This document shows, in pieces, positions 1-40,400 of a DNA stretch of 64,000 nt (position 1 is its first letter; every line of letters begins with the position of its first letter). This DNA is from Cricetomys ansorgei (lineage: Eukaryota > Chordata > Mammalia > Rodentia > Nesomyidae): the NCBI GenBank assembly GCA_026225945.1, contig JAMJFZ010002594.1, positions 558,001 to 622,000 of the forward strand, in the 5' to 3' direction. Under the pieces are notes generated by a model that did not search any database, was not told the origin of the DNA, and saw only the letters and a list, made by a program, of their open reading frames with translations. The position numbers and the translations under genes are program-made.

Positions 1-66
1 GAGATCCGCCTGCCTCTGCCTCCCGAGTGCTGGGGTTAAAGGCGTGCGCCACCACCAACTGGCTGG
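1..66 (-). mobile_element. B1 SINE fragment (antisense)
   Basis: GCCTCTGCCTCCCGAGTGCT and following GGGGTTAAAGGCGTGCGCC are the reverse complement of the B1 head; cut by the window edge. Confidence 0.85.
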
Positions 67-90
67 TTTTTAATGACTTAAGATATTCCT

Positions 91-248
91 GGGGCTGGAG
101 AGATGGCTCAGTGGTTAAGAGTGCTTGTTGTCCTCCAGAGAGCCCGAGTTTGATCCCACACCTGCCCGTGACTCCAGCTGGCTTCTGAGAGCACCCATAC
201 ACATAACATGCTTACACAGACAAATGCACATCAACAAAAATAAACCCT
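91..248 (+). mobile_element. B2 SINE
   Basis: Starts GGGGCTGGAGAGATGGCTCA, the tRNA-derived B2 head with internal Pol III box, and ends in an AAAAATAAA-type tail. Confidence 0.9.
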
Positions 249-1243
249 AAAACAGTCACTATGTGGCTGCTCCGACACGTTCAACTTTGCGAACAGGCTG
301 GCAGAGGAAGGGGATGCTAGCTCTAACAACACTTAAATGCAACCGTTATGGCCTCCTGCTCAGGGATTTCCACTCCCTTCAGCGGGCTCTGGGGCTGCTG
401 CAGCCACAGAAGCAGTGTGTAACAGACGGAGATCTGGTGAGGGGCCACCCAAAGGCACAGACTCATGGTTGCAGGGCAGGTGACTGTCAAGTGGGAGCCA
501 CTTGTCCCGCTCGCTCTAGGAGGCGTGGGCAGCAACCTCTCAAGCAGCAGCCCGTTCTGCCCATGCGGTGCACTGCTGGGAAAACCAGCCAACGATCCCA
601 GAACCACATGAGGCAACAAACGCCCCTGTGCCTCTGAAGACCACAGTTAGTGGAGCCCTGTGTACACTGGCTGGACTGGAGCGGGTGAGGCTTCCTCAGC
701 AGGAGTGAACTGAATTCAGACTCGCCAGCAAGGGAGACCACCTGTTGGTTTAGTCGGTGATACCACCAGTCTCCACAAAAGAGGTCACATGTTCGCACAA
801 ACTGGCACACGCGTAATCCCAGCATCCAGAGCTGGAGGCAGGAGGATCAGGACTTCAAGGTTATCCACGGCTACAGACTACATGGCGAATCTGAAAACAT
901 CTTGGGATACGAGGGCCCTGCCTGAAGAAAAGATGGAGGGAGGAAGAGAGGAAAGGGAGGGACAGAGACAGAGAGACAGAGACAGCAGGCAAGCCAGCCA
1001 GGAGGCCTTTGGGAAAAGATCCCAAGTCACAAAATGTACTCCTAGACTATGGCTTTTCAGAGAGAAAGCAACCAGGTGGTAAAATGATTCGTTTTTAATG
1101 ACGATCTACCCACACACCACACGGAGAGAGGCACGCGTGTCCTATGAACGCTGAGGTCATTCACCAAAACCAACGACACTCAGGATGTCGCTGGCACCAG
1201 GGCAGGAAGCGACAGACACTCCGTTTGAGAAAGCACACAGTAA

Positions 1244-1380
1244 GCCAGGCCTGGTGGCTGCGCCTGGAATTCCAGCACTCAAGACGCTGAGACAGGATAG
1301 CGGCCCTGAGTCTGAAGTAGGCTAGGCTGCAAAGTCCTTCCTGGGCTATCCTGACTCGACCCCTGTATTCCCTCAAAGCA
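1244..1380 (+). mobile_element. Old B1-like SINE
   Basis: Diverged B1 pattern: GCCTGGTGGCTGCGCCTGGA, CCAGCACTCAAGACGCTGAG, then CTGGGCTATCCTGACT. Confidence 0.6.
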
Positions 1381-1547
1381 ACCCAAAGACTGTCAGCCTA
1401 AACAACTGTGCTTGCTCGGGACAGGGTGCATGTGTGCGTGCATGCGTGCGTGTTTTACACTACTGAGAAAGAATACCTGGGGGTAGTCCCTTAGGCAGAA
1501 GAAACTCTACATTAGAGCAATGTTTAGGAGTGGAGTGTCTGTATATT

Positions 1548-1682
1548 TTCTCTTTTTTTCCAAGACAGAGTTTCTCTGTTTTAACCCTGGCTCTCTGGAG
1601 ACCAGGCTGGCCTCGAACTCACAGAGCTCGCTGCCTCTGGCTCCTGAGTATACCGCTGGGGATTAAAGTGTGTGCCACTGTC
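1548..1682 (-). mobile_element. B1 SINE (antisense)
   Basis: Poly-T start, then AAGACAGAGTTTCTCTGT, GACCAGGCTGGCCTCGAACT and GGGGATTAAAGTGTGTGCCA. Confidence 0.88.
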
Positions 1683-1898
1683 TTAAGATGGTGAGATGGT
1701 ACTGAAGATGGTGAGGGCGGAGGGCTGAGCACGGTGGTGCACAGGGCCCTGCCCAGGCGAGGAGGCCAGGCCCCAGCTTTCCAGCCCCGTTCTGGTTCCT
1801 CAGGCCGTTAGCACAGGGAGAGGCTCTGCTGGCATGTGTGGCCCTCTGGGTAATCCTGCTGTTTCCAGTGTAAGTTACACTGACATTACACACATTCA

Positions 1899-31186
<29,288 letters not shown>

Positions 31187-31671
31187 GTTTGCAAACCGAA
31201 GCGAACCCTGCAAGGGCGGGAGAGGAGCTGGCGTGGGTCACGCTGCAGCGCAGGGCAGGGCTGCGGAGGACGGACAGCGCCCGGGGGCGGCGGCGGAGGC
31301 CCTCGGCAGCCTCCATTCCCCTCGGAGCCCACGGCTCTCCCGGCCCAAGTCTCAACTTCCCACTGCGACCCGCGATGCTGCGGCCGCTCTGAGGACATTT
31401 TCTTGGGGTACAGAGCAGAGGTGGGCTCCCTACAAGTCTGAAGAGCAAGCAAAGTGTGAGTCACCCCACACAGAGCACTGACGGGCACCAGGTCACTAGA
31501 TGTTGGCCTTCTCTGCCGCATCCACCATACCCAGAAGCCGGTAAACCGTCCTTCCATCTTGGCAGGCAAAGACATTATTATGCTGTCGCCACTTCAGTCA
31601 CCCATGCTCCTGTTTGCTGGTGCCCATGCTACGCCCAGGCACACATGGGAAAAAGGTTTTTAAAACAGATT

Positions 31672-31892
31672 ACTTAAAAATTTTAAATTACATTTTATTG
31701 AGCAAGTATGAATGAGCAAGTGTGTACGTGTGCACACACATACCAGTGCTATGGAGCACGCCTGTGACATCCGTGTGAAGGTCAGAGGATGAGGTGTGGG
31801 ACTTGGCTCTCTCCTGCCACCAGGTGAGCCCTGAGGCTGGAGCTCAGACTGCCTGGCTGGGCAGCAGGTCCTTACCTGCTGTGCCACCTGGT
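31672..31892 (-). mobile_element. B3-type SINE (antisense)
   Basis: GTGTGAAGGTCAGAGGATGA, GACTTGGCTCTCTCCTGCCA and GGTCCTTACCTGCTGTGCCA. Confidence 0.8.
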
Positions 31893-31987
31893 TGGCAACG
31901 AAAAACGTTATTACAGTGTGTCAGTGTGGGCAGGCCTGTCACGGTGCCTGTGCAGAGAGCAGAGGAAAATCTGAGGACTCAATATTC

Positions 31988-32082
31988 TCTACATGGTCGA
32001 AGCCAGCCTGGTCTACAGAGTGAGTTCCAGGATAGCAGAGTTACAACAGAGAAACCCTGCCTTAAAAACCAAAAAAACCAAA
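31988..32082 (+). mobile_element. B1 3' fragment
   Basis: GTCGAAGCCAGCCTGGTCTA, AGAGTGAGTTCCAGGATAGC and an A-rich tail. Confidence 0.8.
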
Positions 32083-33458
32083 AAAATCTCCCCATGGGTT
32101 TTGGGGCTCAAAATCAGGCGTCAGATCTGTAAGGCAAGTGCCTCTACCCCTCAGCCACCTCAGCACTCCAAGGTCTTTCTTTACAAATGACACTGATTGC
32201 CCTGGAGAGATGCCTCATGGGTTAATTACACTGACGGCCCTGGAGAGATGTCTCATGGGTAAAGAGCACCTGTGGCTAGGGCACTTGTGCACCTGCTGAA
32301 CCATCTTGCCAGTCCTCAAAATGTTTTTAAGAAGCCATGTTTTTGGCTTTGTCTTTCTGCTTGTGTGTGTGTGACTGTAGGCTGCCCGTGCTTGCACCTG
32401 TGTTCCACAGGACGGTGTGCGCACATGCACGTGGAGAACTGAAATTGATGTTTTCCATTTTATTTAGTAATGTAGGCTTTCTCATTTGAACACAGCGCTC
32501 ACAAATCAGCTGGTCCAGCTACTCTGTTTGCCCTGGGGACCCCATTTCTGCCTCTGAAGCGCTAAGATTACAGGTGGGTGCCACACCTGCCCAGTGCTTG
32601 CGGATTGTGGAGACTTGAACTCTGGACCTCATGATTGCAGGTTTGCAGCAGCCACGACAGCCCATTTCACCTGAGCAGAGGACATTACGCATTGCTTACT
32701 CCACTGACTGGCTACACGGAGAAGCTGCTCTCCTCCATGATGTGCCTGCCAGGCAGAGGCTCTATAGCAAATAGTACAGGATCACCAGTAACAATTTTTG
32801 CCCAAGGGGGTGGCTTTGCCTGGCAGCAAATGTACACAGCATCGATCCACTGAGCCTCCTAACTGGGTGATTTCTTTAGCTACACACTATCCTAGCCCAG
32901 CTGACCAAAACATTAACATGAATTATGCAGAAATCCAGATTTTTGGAAAAGTATCTTTTCACCAGGATAATACATTCAGAGTAGCAGCCACTTTGAAACA
33001 CATCTGGAATAAAAAGGTGGCATGTGAACCTATCCAGGGACCACTGTAGCCCCTTCACCACCGGGCTCACACTGTTAAACAACTGGCCTGTCATGAGCAA
33101 AATTTAAGAAAATGGCTGTTCTGTGCAGGCTGGTCGAACACAGGACCGCTGAACCCACTACCAGCCAGTCCCGTCAGCAGTCCCTGAAACAGATCAGCAC
33201 AGTCCACCAACCACAGGGGGAGGAGGGAAGCTGGGACAAAAGGGCAGCCATGCTCCTAAATGGAGGGCTCACCTGAGGACCTGCCAAGCAGCAGAGATGC
33301 TAGGTGACCATCAGTGACCTCATGCAGCCTCTGGCTTCAGAGGAGTTGATTTTTCTGGCATAAGAAAAATTCAGAATTAGCACTGTTTTCTAGGTGGGGC
33401 ATCATAATGTCACTGAGTATGGGTAGTACAATGTGGTGGTTCTTTAAAATCCTCTAGA

Positions 33459-33640
33459 GGCTGGAGAGATGGCTCAGTGGTTAAGAGCACTGACTGCCCT
33501 TCCAAAGGACAGGGGTTCAATTCCCAGCAATCACATGTCAGCTCACAACTGTCTAACTCCAGTTCCAGGGGATCCGACACCCTCACACAGACATACATGC
33601 AGGCAAAACACCAATGAACACAAAATAAAAATAAATCACT
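33459..33640 (+). mobile_element. B2 SINE
   Basis: GGCTGGAGAGATGGCTCAGT, TTAAGAGCACTGACTGCCCT and GGTTCAATTCCCAGCAATCA, with an AAAATAAAAATAAAT tail. Confidence 0.95.
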
Positions 33641-34189
33641 TTAAGAAACACTCTAAATCCTCTTTAATGTCTCCTCTAAATGCCATACTGTATCACAAAA
33701 GGAACCCTGAGAGGTGATACGATGTTAAAAGACAATTTCATTTTGCAATGCTTTACACCTTAGAAGTAAAAAGATGTCCGCCTGTGAGACAGCAGGACCC
33801 CAGGTCTCAGTGAGAAGGCCGTGAGTGTGCACGCATGGAAACCATACTGCCGTGAGACGGCTTAGGGTTAAGCCCAGGTTTGATCCCTAGCATGGCAAAA
33901 GTAAAGGGTAAAAAACAAACCAAGCGGCAATTTTGAGCACTGGGGTTATGGGGAGCCCCCTCCCCCACAGGAAGCACAAAGTGTGGGGGCACAGGAGGAA
34001 GCACAGGGGCCGGAGTCCCACGGAGCTGGCACAGTCCCTGGCTGTTAGCACTGCTGGGAAGGCTCTGGAATCCTGTCTCTGATAATCAGCTCCGATGCCT
34101 CTCATGAGAATGGAGACGTGTGTACACAGGTTCAACCGAGGTGCTAACAGCAGTTACAAAGCCTTTGTGGACAATAAAGATTTTTTCTC

Positions 34190-34378
34190 TTTACAATGAT
34201 TTTCAATTGTGTCTGTTTGTCTTTGAGGATGCAGAGCAGTGGAGGCCAGAAGAAGGTGCCAGATCCCCTGGAGCTGGAATTACAGATGGTCATGAGCCAT
34301 ATGATCTGGGAGCTGGGAATAGAATAAGACTCCTCCTCGCAAGAGTGGCCCATGCTCTTACCCACTGAGCCACCCAAC
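34190..34378 (-). mobile_element. B3-type SINE (antisense)
   Basis: CAGTGGAGGCCAGAAGAAGG, CCCTGGAGCTGGAATTACAG and TTACCCACTGAGCCACC. Confidence 0.85.
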
Positions 34379-34527
34379 TACTACCCTCAAATGAACTAGG
34401 TAGGATTTGCCAGGCCCAGCACCAGGGACTCCGGACCACTGGTCCTATTGTTTAAACTGTGAAGTCAAGCTCCTGAGAGGTGCAAGCAGGTCTCAACACT
34501 AAGTCCACTCTTGCAGATGTCCCTACT

Positions 34528-34722
34528 AGGGCTGCAGAGATGGCTCAGTGATTCTGGGTGCTGACTCTTCTTGCAGAGAACCAGGGTTCTCTTTCCAGCC
34601 CCCATAGTTCCAGAGGATCAGATGCCCTCTTCTGGTCATGGGCACCAGGTATGAACATGGTAAATGCACAACATACATGCAAGCAAAACCCTCAAACACC
34701 TAAAAGAACAAAATAAATCTTT
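34528..34722 (+). mobile_element. B2 SINE
   Basis: GGGCTGCAGAGATGGCTCAG, GAGGATCAGATGCCCTCTTC and a final AACAAAATAAAT. Confidence 0.93.
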
Positions 34723-36359
34723 TAAAAAAAGATAAAGATATTCCTAGTAGCAGGCAGGACAGGGAGGAGAGAGATGCACGGTTGCACGCAAACTGTCCAC
34801 AGCATTTGTGACTACCTCAAAGTTCTCATTTCTCCTCAGGACCTCCCAGAATTTGATCCCTTCCTTGGGATTTTATTCCCATAAAAGTCTTACACAGTGG
34901 CTTCTGTTTACATGGCGCTATAGTCTAAGCTTTGCAGCTTCTTCCTTCTCTCCTGTACCCACTCCACTCGCACAGCCCGTGAATCAAGTAAGATGCACAA
35001 TTGAGTATTAAGTTCTCATTCCCGAAAGTCAGAGAAACACAGTAAAGAGTGGAGAAAAGGACCCTTTGGGGTCCTGATTCTACCCCTTATTTCATCGTTA
35101 CTTAAGTACTCTAGGCCCCCATTTCCTGAGGATAGAAACAGTACTCAATCTTAGGGTTGCTAAAGGACTGCATGGGACATTTGCCATTCTTAACCTTGAT
35201 TTAGTCATTGAGATTGGGAATAAACGGGAAATATTCGTAACATTTGGAATATGGAATTTCCATATTGGAAATATTGGAATTTTATCACGTCTAAGGAAGC
35301 CTTTCTGTATCTCCTAACAAAGCGTAGAATATGGGTAGGGAGATAAAGAGTTGTATAGGTAGAAAGATTAGAAAACGGTAAGTTCGTAAGAATCCAGAAT
35401 ACCTGGAAGAGAAAGTGAGCCCAGTGTCCTCTAAGTGTCTCACCTAGCAGAGGCACTATAGATCAGTCCTCGCCTCCCTTAGACTCGGTTGTACAATTAG
35501 TAAGTGACAGAGCCAAGTCTTCAATGTTAACAGACATGATTCATTCAGACTTTGTGTTACCTCCACGTTCCCAGGCAACCTGCTTAGAGCCAACCTATTC
35601 TGGATGACACTAACTTCAGGGAGAGCAACAAAACTGCACAAGAGTCCAGACTATGACGTAAAATAAATACAAACTGCTGAGCGATTTTTCTTTATGGTAG
35701 AAGTAGCTGGGCTGCCAGGCTTTAATGACCATCGCTTAAGGGCAGACCATATAACAGGCACCGTACAGATATTTAACTAACGTTTCCTTTATATAAGCTC
35801 TACCCTATTGGGCTTCAATACTCCTATTGTAAAAGCTCAAGAAGAGGCAACAGGTCTTAAAGAAACCACTAATAATTCAGGCTGTGGCTCACAGAAAGCT
35901 ACAGCCTATCCGGATGGAGAAATAACATGCAGAGACCTATGCACCTAACTTGCCAGGATCGTCTGGGTCGCTGAATTTGAACCTCAAAGGAATTACTTAT
36001 TGGCAAGTCAAAGGGACAAGATCCAGGATGGCACAACAAAGAGAAGTTGAGAATGCCAGGTTCCCTCGTGGCTCAGCTGAAGTAAAAATACGATCAAGTT
36101 TTTCTGTATTAAGAGCTGTCAGGAACCACACTACAACGAATTCTAAAATAACCTCTGTGAAACAATGTAATTACTTCATTTACAAAGGAGGAAACGTAGG
36201 GTCAGAGATGAGTCTGGATTCACCCAAGGTCACACAGCGAGCGCATAGGACTCAAATTCCACTTGGGGTGACTCCTAAGGCCCAACGCCTTTCATGAGCA
36301 CCAACATCAACAACCATGATAACAAGTGCATCTCGCCCAGGATTAGTTGGCTATTAAGG

Positions 36360-37420
36360 CCAGTTGCCTCCGACAGGAAAATCGATGAAAGGGGCCACGG
36401 AGAGACCCCTGGAGCCGGAAAGTCAGCCCCCAGAACCACCTCCTCCGACTTCCCTAAGCCAAGACTGGGCACCCAGACCACCGCCTCCCTCAGTCCCTGG
36501 CCCCGCCGCCCCGAGAATCGACCGCGCTGTTCGCACTCGCTACCCGCAGGCCGGAGGTCTTTATCCGTTCGAGGCCCCCGCGCTCGGGGTCCGGGCCTCA
36601 GCAGCCGCCACCTCAGCCCGATAACCCCGAGGTCGGCCAGACCCGGGGCAGCGGCCGAGGCCCGGCCGCCATCTTGCCCCGGGTGTTGTGTTCCGAACTC
36701 CGCCTGGAAGCAACTATCCAGTTCCGGGAAACAACAGTTCCGCACAGCTTCCTTGCCCGGGAAAGAAAACCTGTCTTCATCTTGTCCTCTTCTTGGACAC
36801 CCGAAAAGAAGAAGCACCAGAAGTGGGAGAAATGCTTGACTCAGCCGAGGGGAGGTGGAACCCACCCTACAGGGAGCTGCTGAGAGGAAAAGAGTCCTCG
36901 TCTCGGGCTTTTGGGGACACTTTAAGAGGGTTCCCTCTGCGGGGCGGAAGTGGGGTGTGGACAACGGAAGTGCCCGCCCCGGCCCCGCCTCCGCCCCCTG
37001 CCTTGAGTGAGCTGGGTGTTTCCTGCCTCTCAGTCCGGATTTGGAGACTCCGGCGTCCCCCGACTTTTCATGGTGAGGGCGGTGGCCGCCGCCGAGGGGC
37101 TCCGGGCCGGCGCGGGCGGCGGGCGGCGAGGCCGAGGGCGGGGACCCACCGGCCGGGCGCGGTGGGCGGCAGGCGCGGCGGCCGAGGCGCCGGATCGCGG
37201 GCGGCGGGGCGGCGGGGTCTGCGAGGGGCGTCCGGACGCGCGGGCGCCGGGGGCGCGGGCTTGAGTCTGGAGTGCCGCTCGGAGTCGGGACTCGGGAGGT
37301 GGTTAGAACAAAGAGACGACCGAGGCGGACGCTCGGGAGGGAGGAGGTGGTTGGGGCGTGTGGCGAGGGGCGAGCGGGAGTCAGTGGCTTGAGTGGCTGA
37401 GTTCTAGGCCGGAGAGGAAG
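36360..37420. promoter_or_regulatory. CpG island and head-to-head UBE3B/KCTD10 promoter
   Basis: A GC-rich, CpG-dense block is the only one of its kind in the window. A YY1-type element (CCGCCATCTTG) at about 36666-36676 reads AAGATGGCGGC on the minus strand, the usual orientation just downstream of a start of leftward transcription (UBE3B). Two ETS-like GCGGAAGTG/ACGGAAGTG sites at 36944-36952 and 36964-36972, followed by a GC-box run at 36975-37000, sit just before KCTD10 exon 1. Exact start sites cannot be read from sequence. UBE3B exon 1 (non-coding) probably lies within 36.53-36.70 kb, possibly with the donor GCGG|GTAGCG near 36542. Confidence 0.8.
37070..37072 (+). CDS. KCTD10: KCTD10 exon 1 coding part (ATG only)
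   Basis: The ATG is the last three bases of exon 1 and is followed at once by the donor GTGAGG. It joins GAAGAGATGTCAGG of exon 2 to give the known start M-E-E-M-S-G-E. The rest of exon 1 (5' UTR) extends upstream to roughly 36.97-37.0 kb. Its TSS is not determined. Confidence 0.88.
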
Positions 37421-40400
37421 GGGCTCCCACGTTCCTCTGAACCCGCAGGCCGGAGCGAGATGACTGGCGACTAGAAATCAGTGCTTGGAATTCTGAGGAG
37501 GGATGCCCGGTGTCTGAGGTCAGGGTAGCTTGGCCACGGTCTAGCCTCGAGTGGCACCTGGGTGGCTAGCTAGTCACTTCCGTTGAGGCCTTAGGTGACC
37601 ACACCTCGGGATCCCAGGTTGTCTCCTGTTGCTGTCTGGGCTGTAGGGTGTTTTCTGTTTACTTCGGGTTGAGTGGCTCTTTGTCCTTGGGTAGGGATGG
37701 CCAAAGATCGGTGCAGGTCCTCTCTGTTGGCCACTCATTCCCCAAGAAGATCAATCCCAAATTGGAGAAAAACCGAATCAGCCTGTATTTGACTTATTTT
37801 GTGTAAAATAAGGAACGCTATGGCAAAAGAAGGCCACCAACACCGGTGCACCTGGGCCCCAGGCTAGCCGCGGAAGTATCGCCTGGGAACTTGTTACAAG
37901 CTGCCAGGTTTTCAACCCTGACCCCAGACAGTCTGGGCACAGGGCTCATCAACATACCTTTACAGTCTCCGCAGGTCATTAGTGATTCGGGCTGCGAAAC
38001 TGAGGCGGTTGAAACCAGAGTTTCTGCACAGTTCTAAGTCTTAGCTTCCTTCCCTAGGCTGTTGAGAGCTAAAACATAGGAGAATGCCCATCGGTTAGGC
38101 TCTTGGAATTGGTAACTGCCTTAGAAGCAAATTTGGGGTGCAGAATGCTTTAGTTATTTGCCTCCTCCGACCTAATTTGGCTTGAATGGAGCCACAGCCT
38201 TTTCTGCCCTGTAGCGGAGACTTGAGCTTAGAGAGGTGTTAATGCTTAAGCCCCAGTGCACAGTGCTTCTTAAGCTTTCCCTCTGGAAGAATGCCCCTCA
38301 GATCCCAGAGCTATTAGATAAACTGATGGTCTGAAAATGCCCTACTTAGCACCGAATCACTGAAGAGCTTTTGAGCCCCGTTACTGGCAACATCACTCTG
38401 CTTGCCAGCATTCTGATGAACTGGTCTGGGGTCCGGCCCAGGCCGGCAATGCACAGGTGACTCTAGTAGCCCTGGTTCAAAACACCTGGTCTTAAGGAGG
38501 TTTGGAGAGAAGGGAAACTTCTAGAAGGACTAGGTGGCCCATACTTTAGCTTGGGAAGGGGAGTAGTATTTGGAAGATGCTGGCTTTAACAGTCTGTTTT
38601 TGTGAACGTTGTGCAGAAAGCGAAGACCTGACGCCCCAGGTTTGCTAGCCCCCAGGCTTCTGTCTCTCTGCTCGGAGCCGTATCTTCTGTCTTTTGTTTG
38701 TTGTGTTTAGGTTTTTTCCTGTCTTATTTGCCTGGCTTTCTCTTCAAGTCAACAGTTCTCCTTTCAGCTGATTTTTTATCTTTTCAAGCACACAGATGGC
38801 TGCTTCCTGCCTTTGGCTCTGAAGCTGTGAAGAGACTTATGCTGTGTGTGGGTCAGGAATTCACTGGGGCAAAGAGTAAAGAGGTTAGAGAGCTTCTTCA
38901 AGACCAGAGAGCTAATTATAGGTGAATTAAGGGGTACAGAGCCTTTTAGAACAGCAGCTTGTCATCTTGGCTGTGCATTAGAAGAACCAGCTGAGGGATT
39001 TTTTTTTTAAGGTGTTCCCTGAGCCACACCTGAAAGAGTGATAACCCCAGAATTTCTGTAAATAAGACCCAGGCTTTCTGTTTTTTTTTAAAGCTCTTCT
39101 GGGTTCCAGTGGTAGAGCCCCCTCCCCCCTAGAGCAGGAACAGTATCTTCAAGTCTCATTCCCTGTCACTGAGACTTGTGAATGCAGCCAGAACCTGCTC
39201 TCCAAGGGCCTCTCCTGGCAGTAGGCATCCGGCTGACTAGGTGTCTTGGGGTGAGACTCTGGGAAGTTTCCAGGCTTGCCTTGCTTCACCTGGTGTCTCA
39301 GGCTCCGTTGTAAAACTTAACACCTTTGTTCCTTAGTCGTTCACAGCTGGAGACAGTCTGAAGAGGAGTCTTTGAGAGCAGACCCAAATGCTTGTAATTT
39401 GAGTGTTTTCTGTTGGAGTGTTTAATCAGCCCGGGGCTATGCTGATGGCTTTCTCTGTCCACCTGATCTCTCCTGCAGCAGGGAGGGAAGCCCGTGTGCC
39501 TGGGAGCTGGAGAGTCAGGTGTGTGCCCTTGTTCCTGCAGCTACTTAGTGGCAGAGTTGAGGCTTTGAACCGGGTCTGACTCCTGAGTCCTTAACTGCAT
39601 TGCTTTTCATCTTCTTTAAAGGCTTTTTTAGCTGGACAGTGGTGGTGCACACCTTTAATCTCAGCACTCAGGAGGCAGAGGCAGGCAGGTCTCTGAGTTC
39701 AAGGCCAGCCTGGACTACAAAGTGAGTTCCAGGACAGCCAGGGCTACGCGGAGAAACCCTGTCTTGAAAAACCAAAAAAAGAAAGAAAGAAAGAAAAAAG
39801 ATGGGACTTTGCTTTTCTTGATTACGTGTCAGTTCTAAATTCACAAGCATCAAGAGCAGCCCAGTGCCAGCCAGGCCTGACCCTCTAGGGGTCTCCCTAG
39901 TTGTGTGGATGTCACAGCCAGCGTGATAGGAACTAAGAGGTCAAGGGGCAGTGGGTATGTCTAGAGTCCGTGTTCTTCGCTTTATCCAGAGTGGGGCTGC
40001 ACAAAGATACAGATCCGTCAAAACCCAGCCATCTGTACACAGAAGCTGTGATTTGTTATGTTCAAAACGTCCACACCAAAGTTCACAGGTACCTTCATGT
40101 CCTGTTTTGTGCGATTCATGTCAGGTGTTTTATGAGATGCTAGACTGCTTCCACAGACTGTGCATACCCACACGTATACATACATGCATACACATGTGTA
40201 TATATATTGAAAGTTTATATCTGAAAAGGATATAGAAAAGTCTTTCCAATTTGGGGGCAAATTTCTTTTTTACACCGCCCCCCCCAACACACACACACAC
40301 ACACCCCTGTAAGCCTTTGTCATCAGAGTTTTGGGAAATGCTTTATTCCTAGGATCTCCTGCCACTGTGGACAGTGTTTCTGGAGGATGTTTGGCCATGA

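Larger units (their letters stand above)
31208..36530. other. UBE3B: UBE3B intron 1
   Basis: About 5 kb rich in B1, B2 and B3 copies up to 34.7 kb, then AT-rich unique sequence to the CpG island. No coding exon seen. Confidence 0.8.

Noticed and set aside
36275..36964. 229-codon minus ORF across the CpG island
   Set aside because: GC-rich DNA has few stop codons, and its protein resembles nothing I recognise. Part of it may be UBE3B 5' UTR, but it is not treated as coding.
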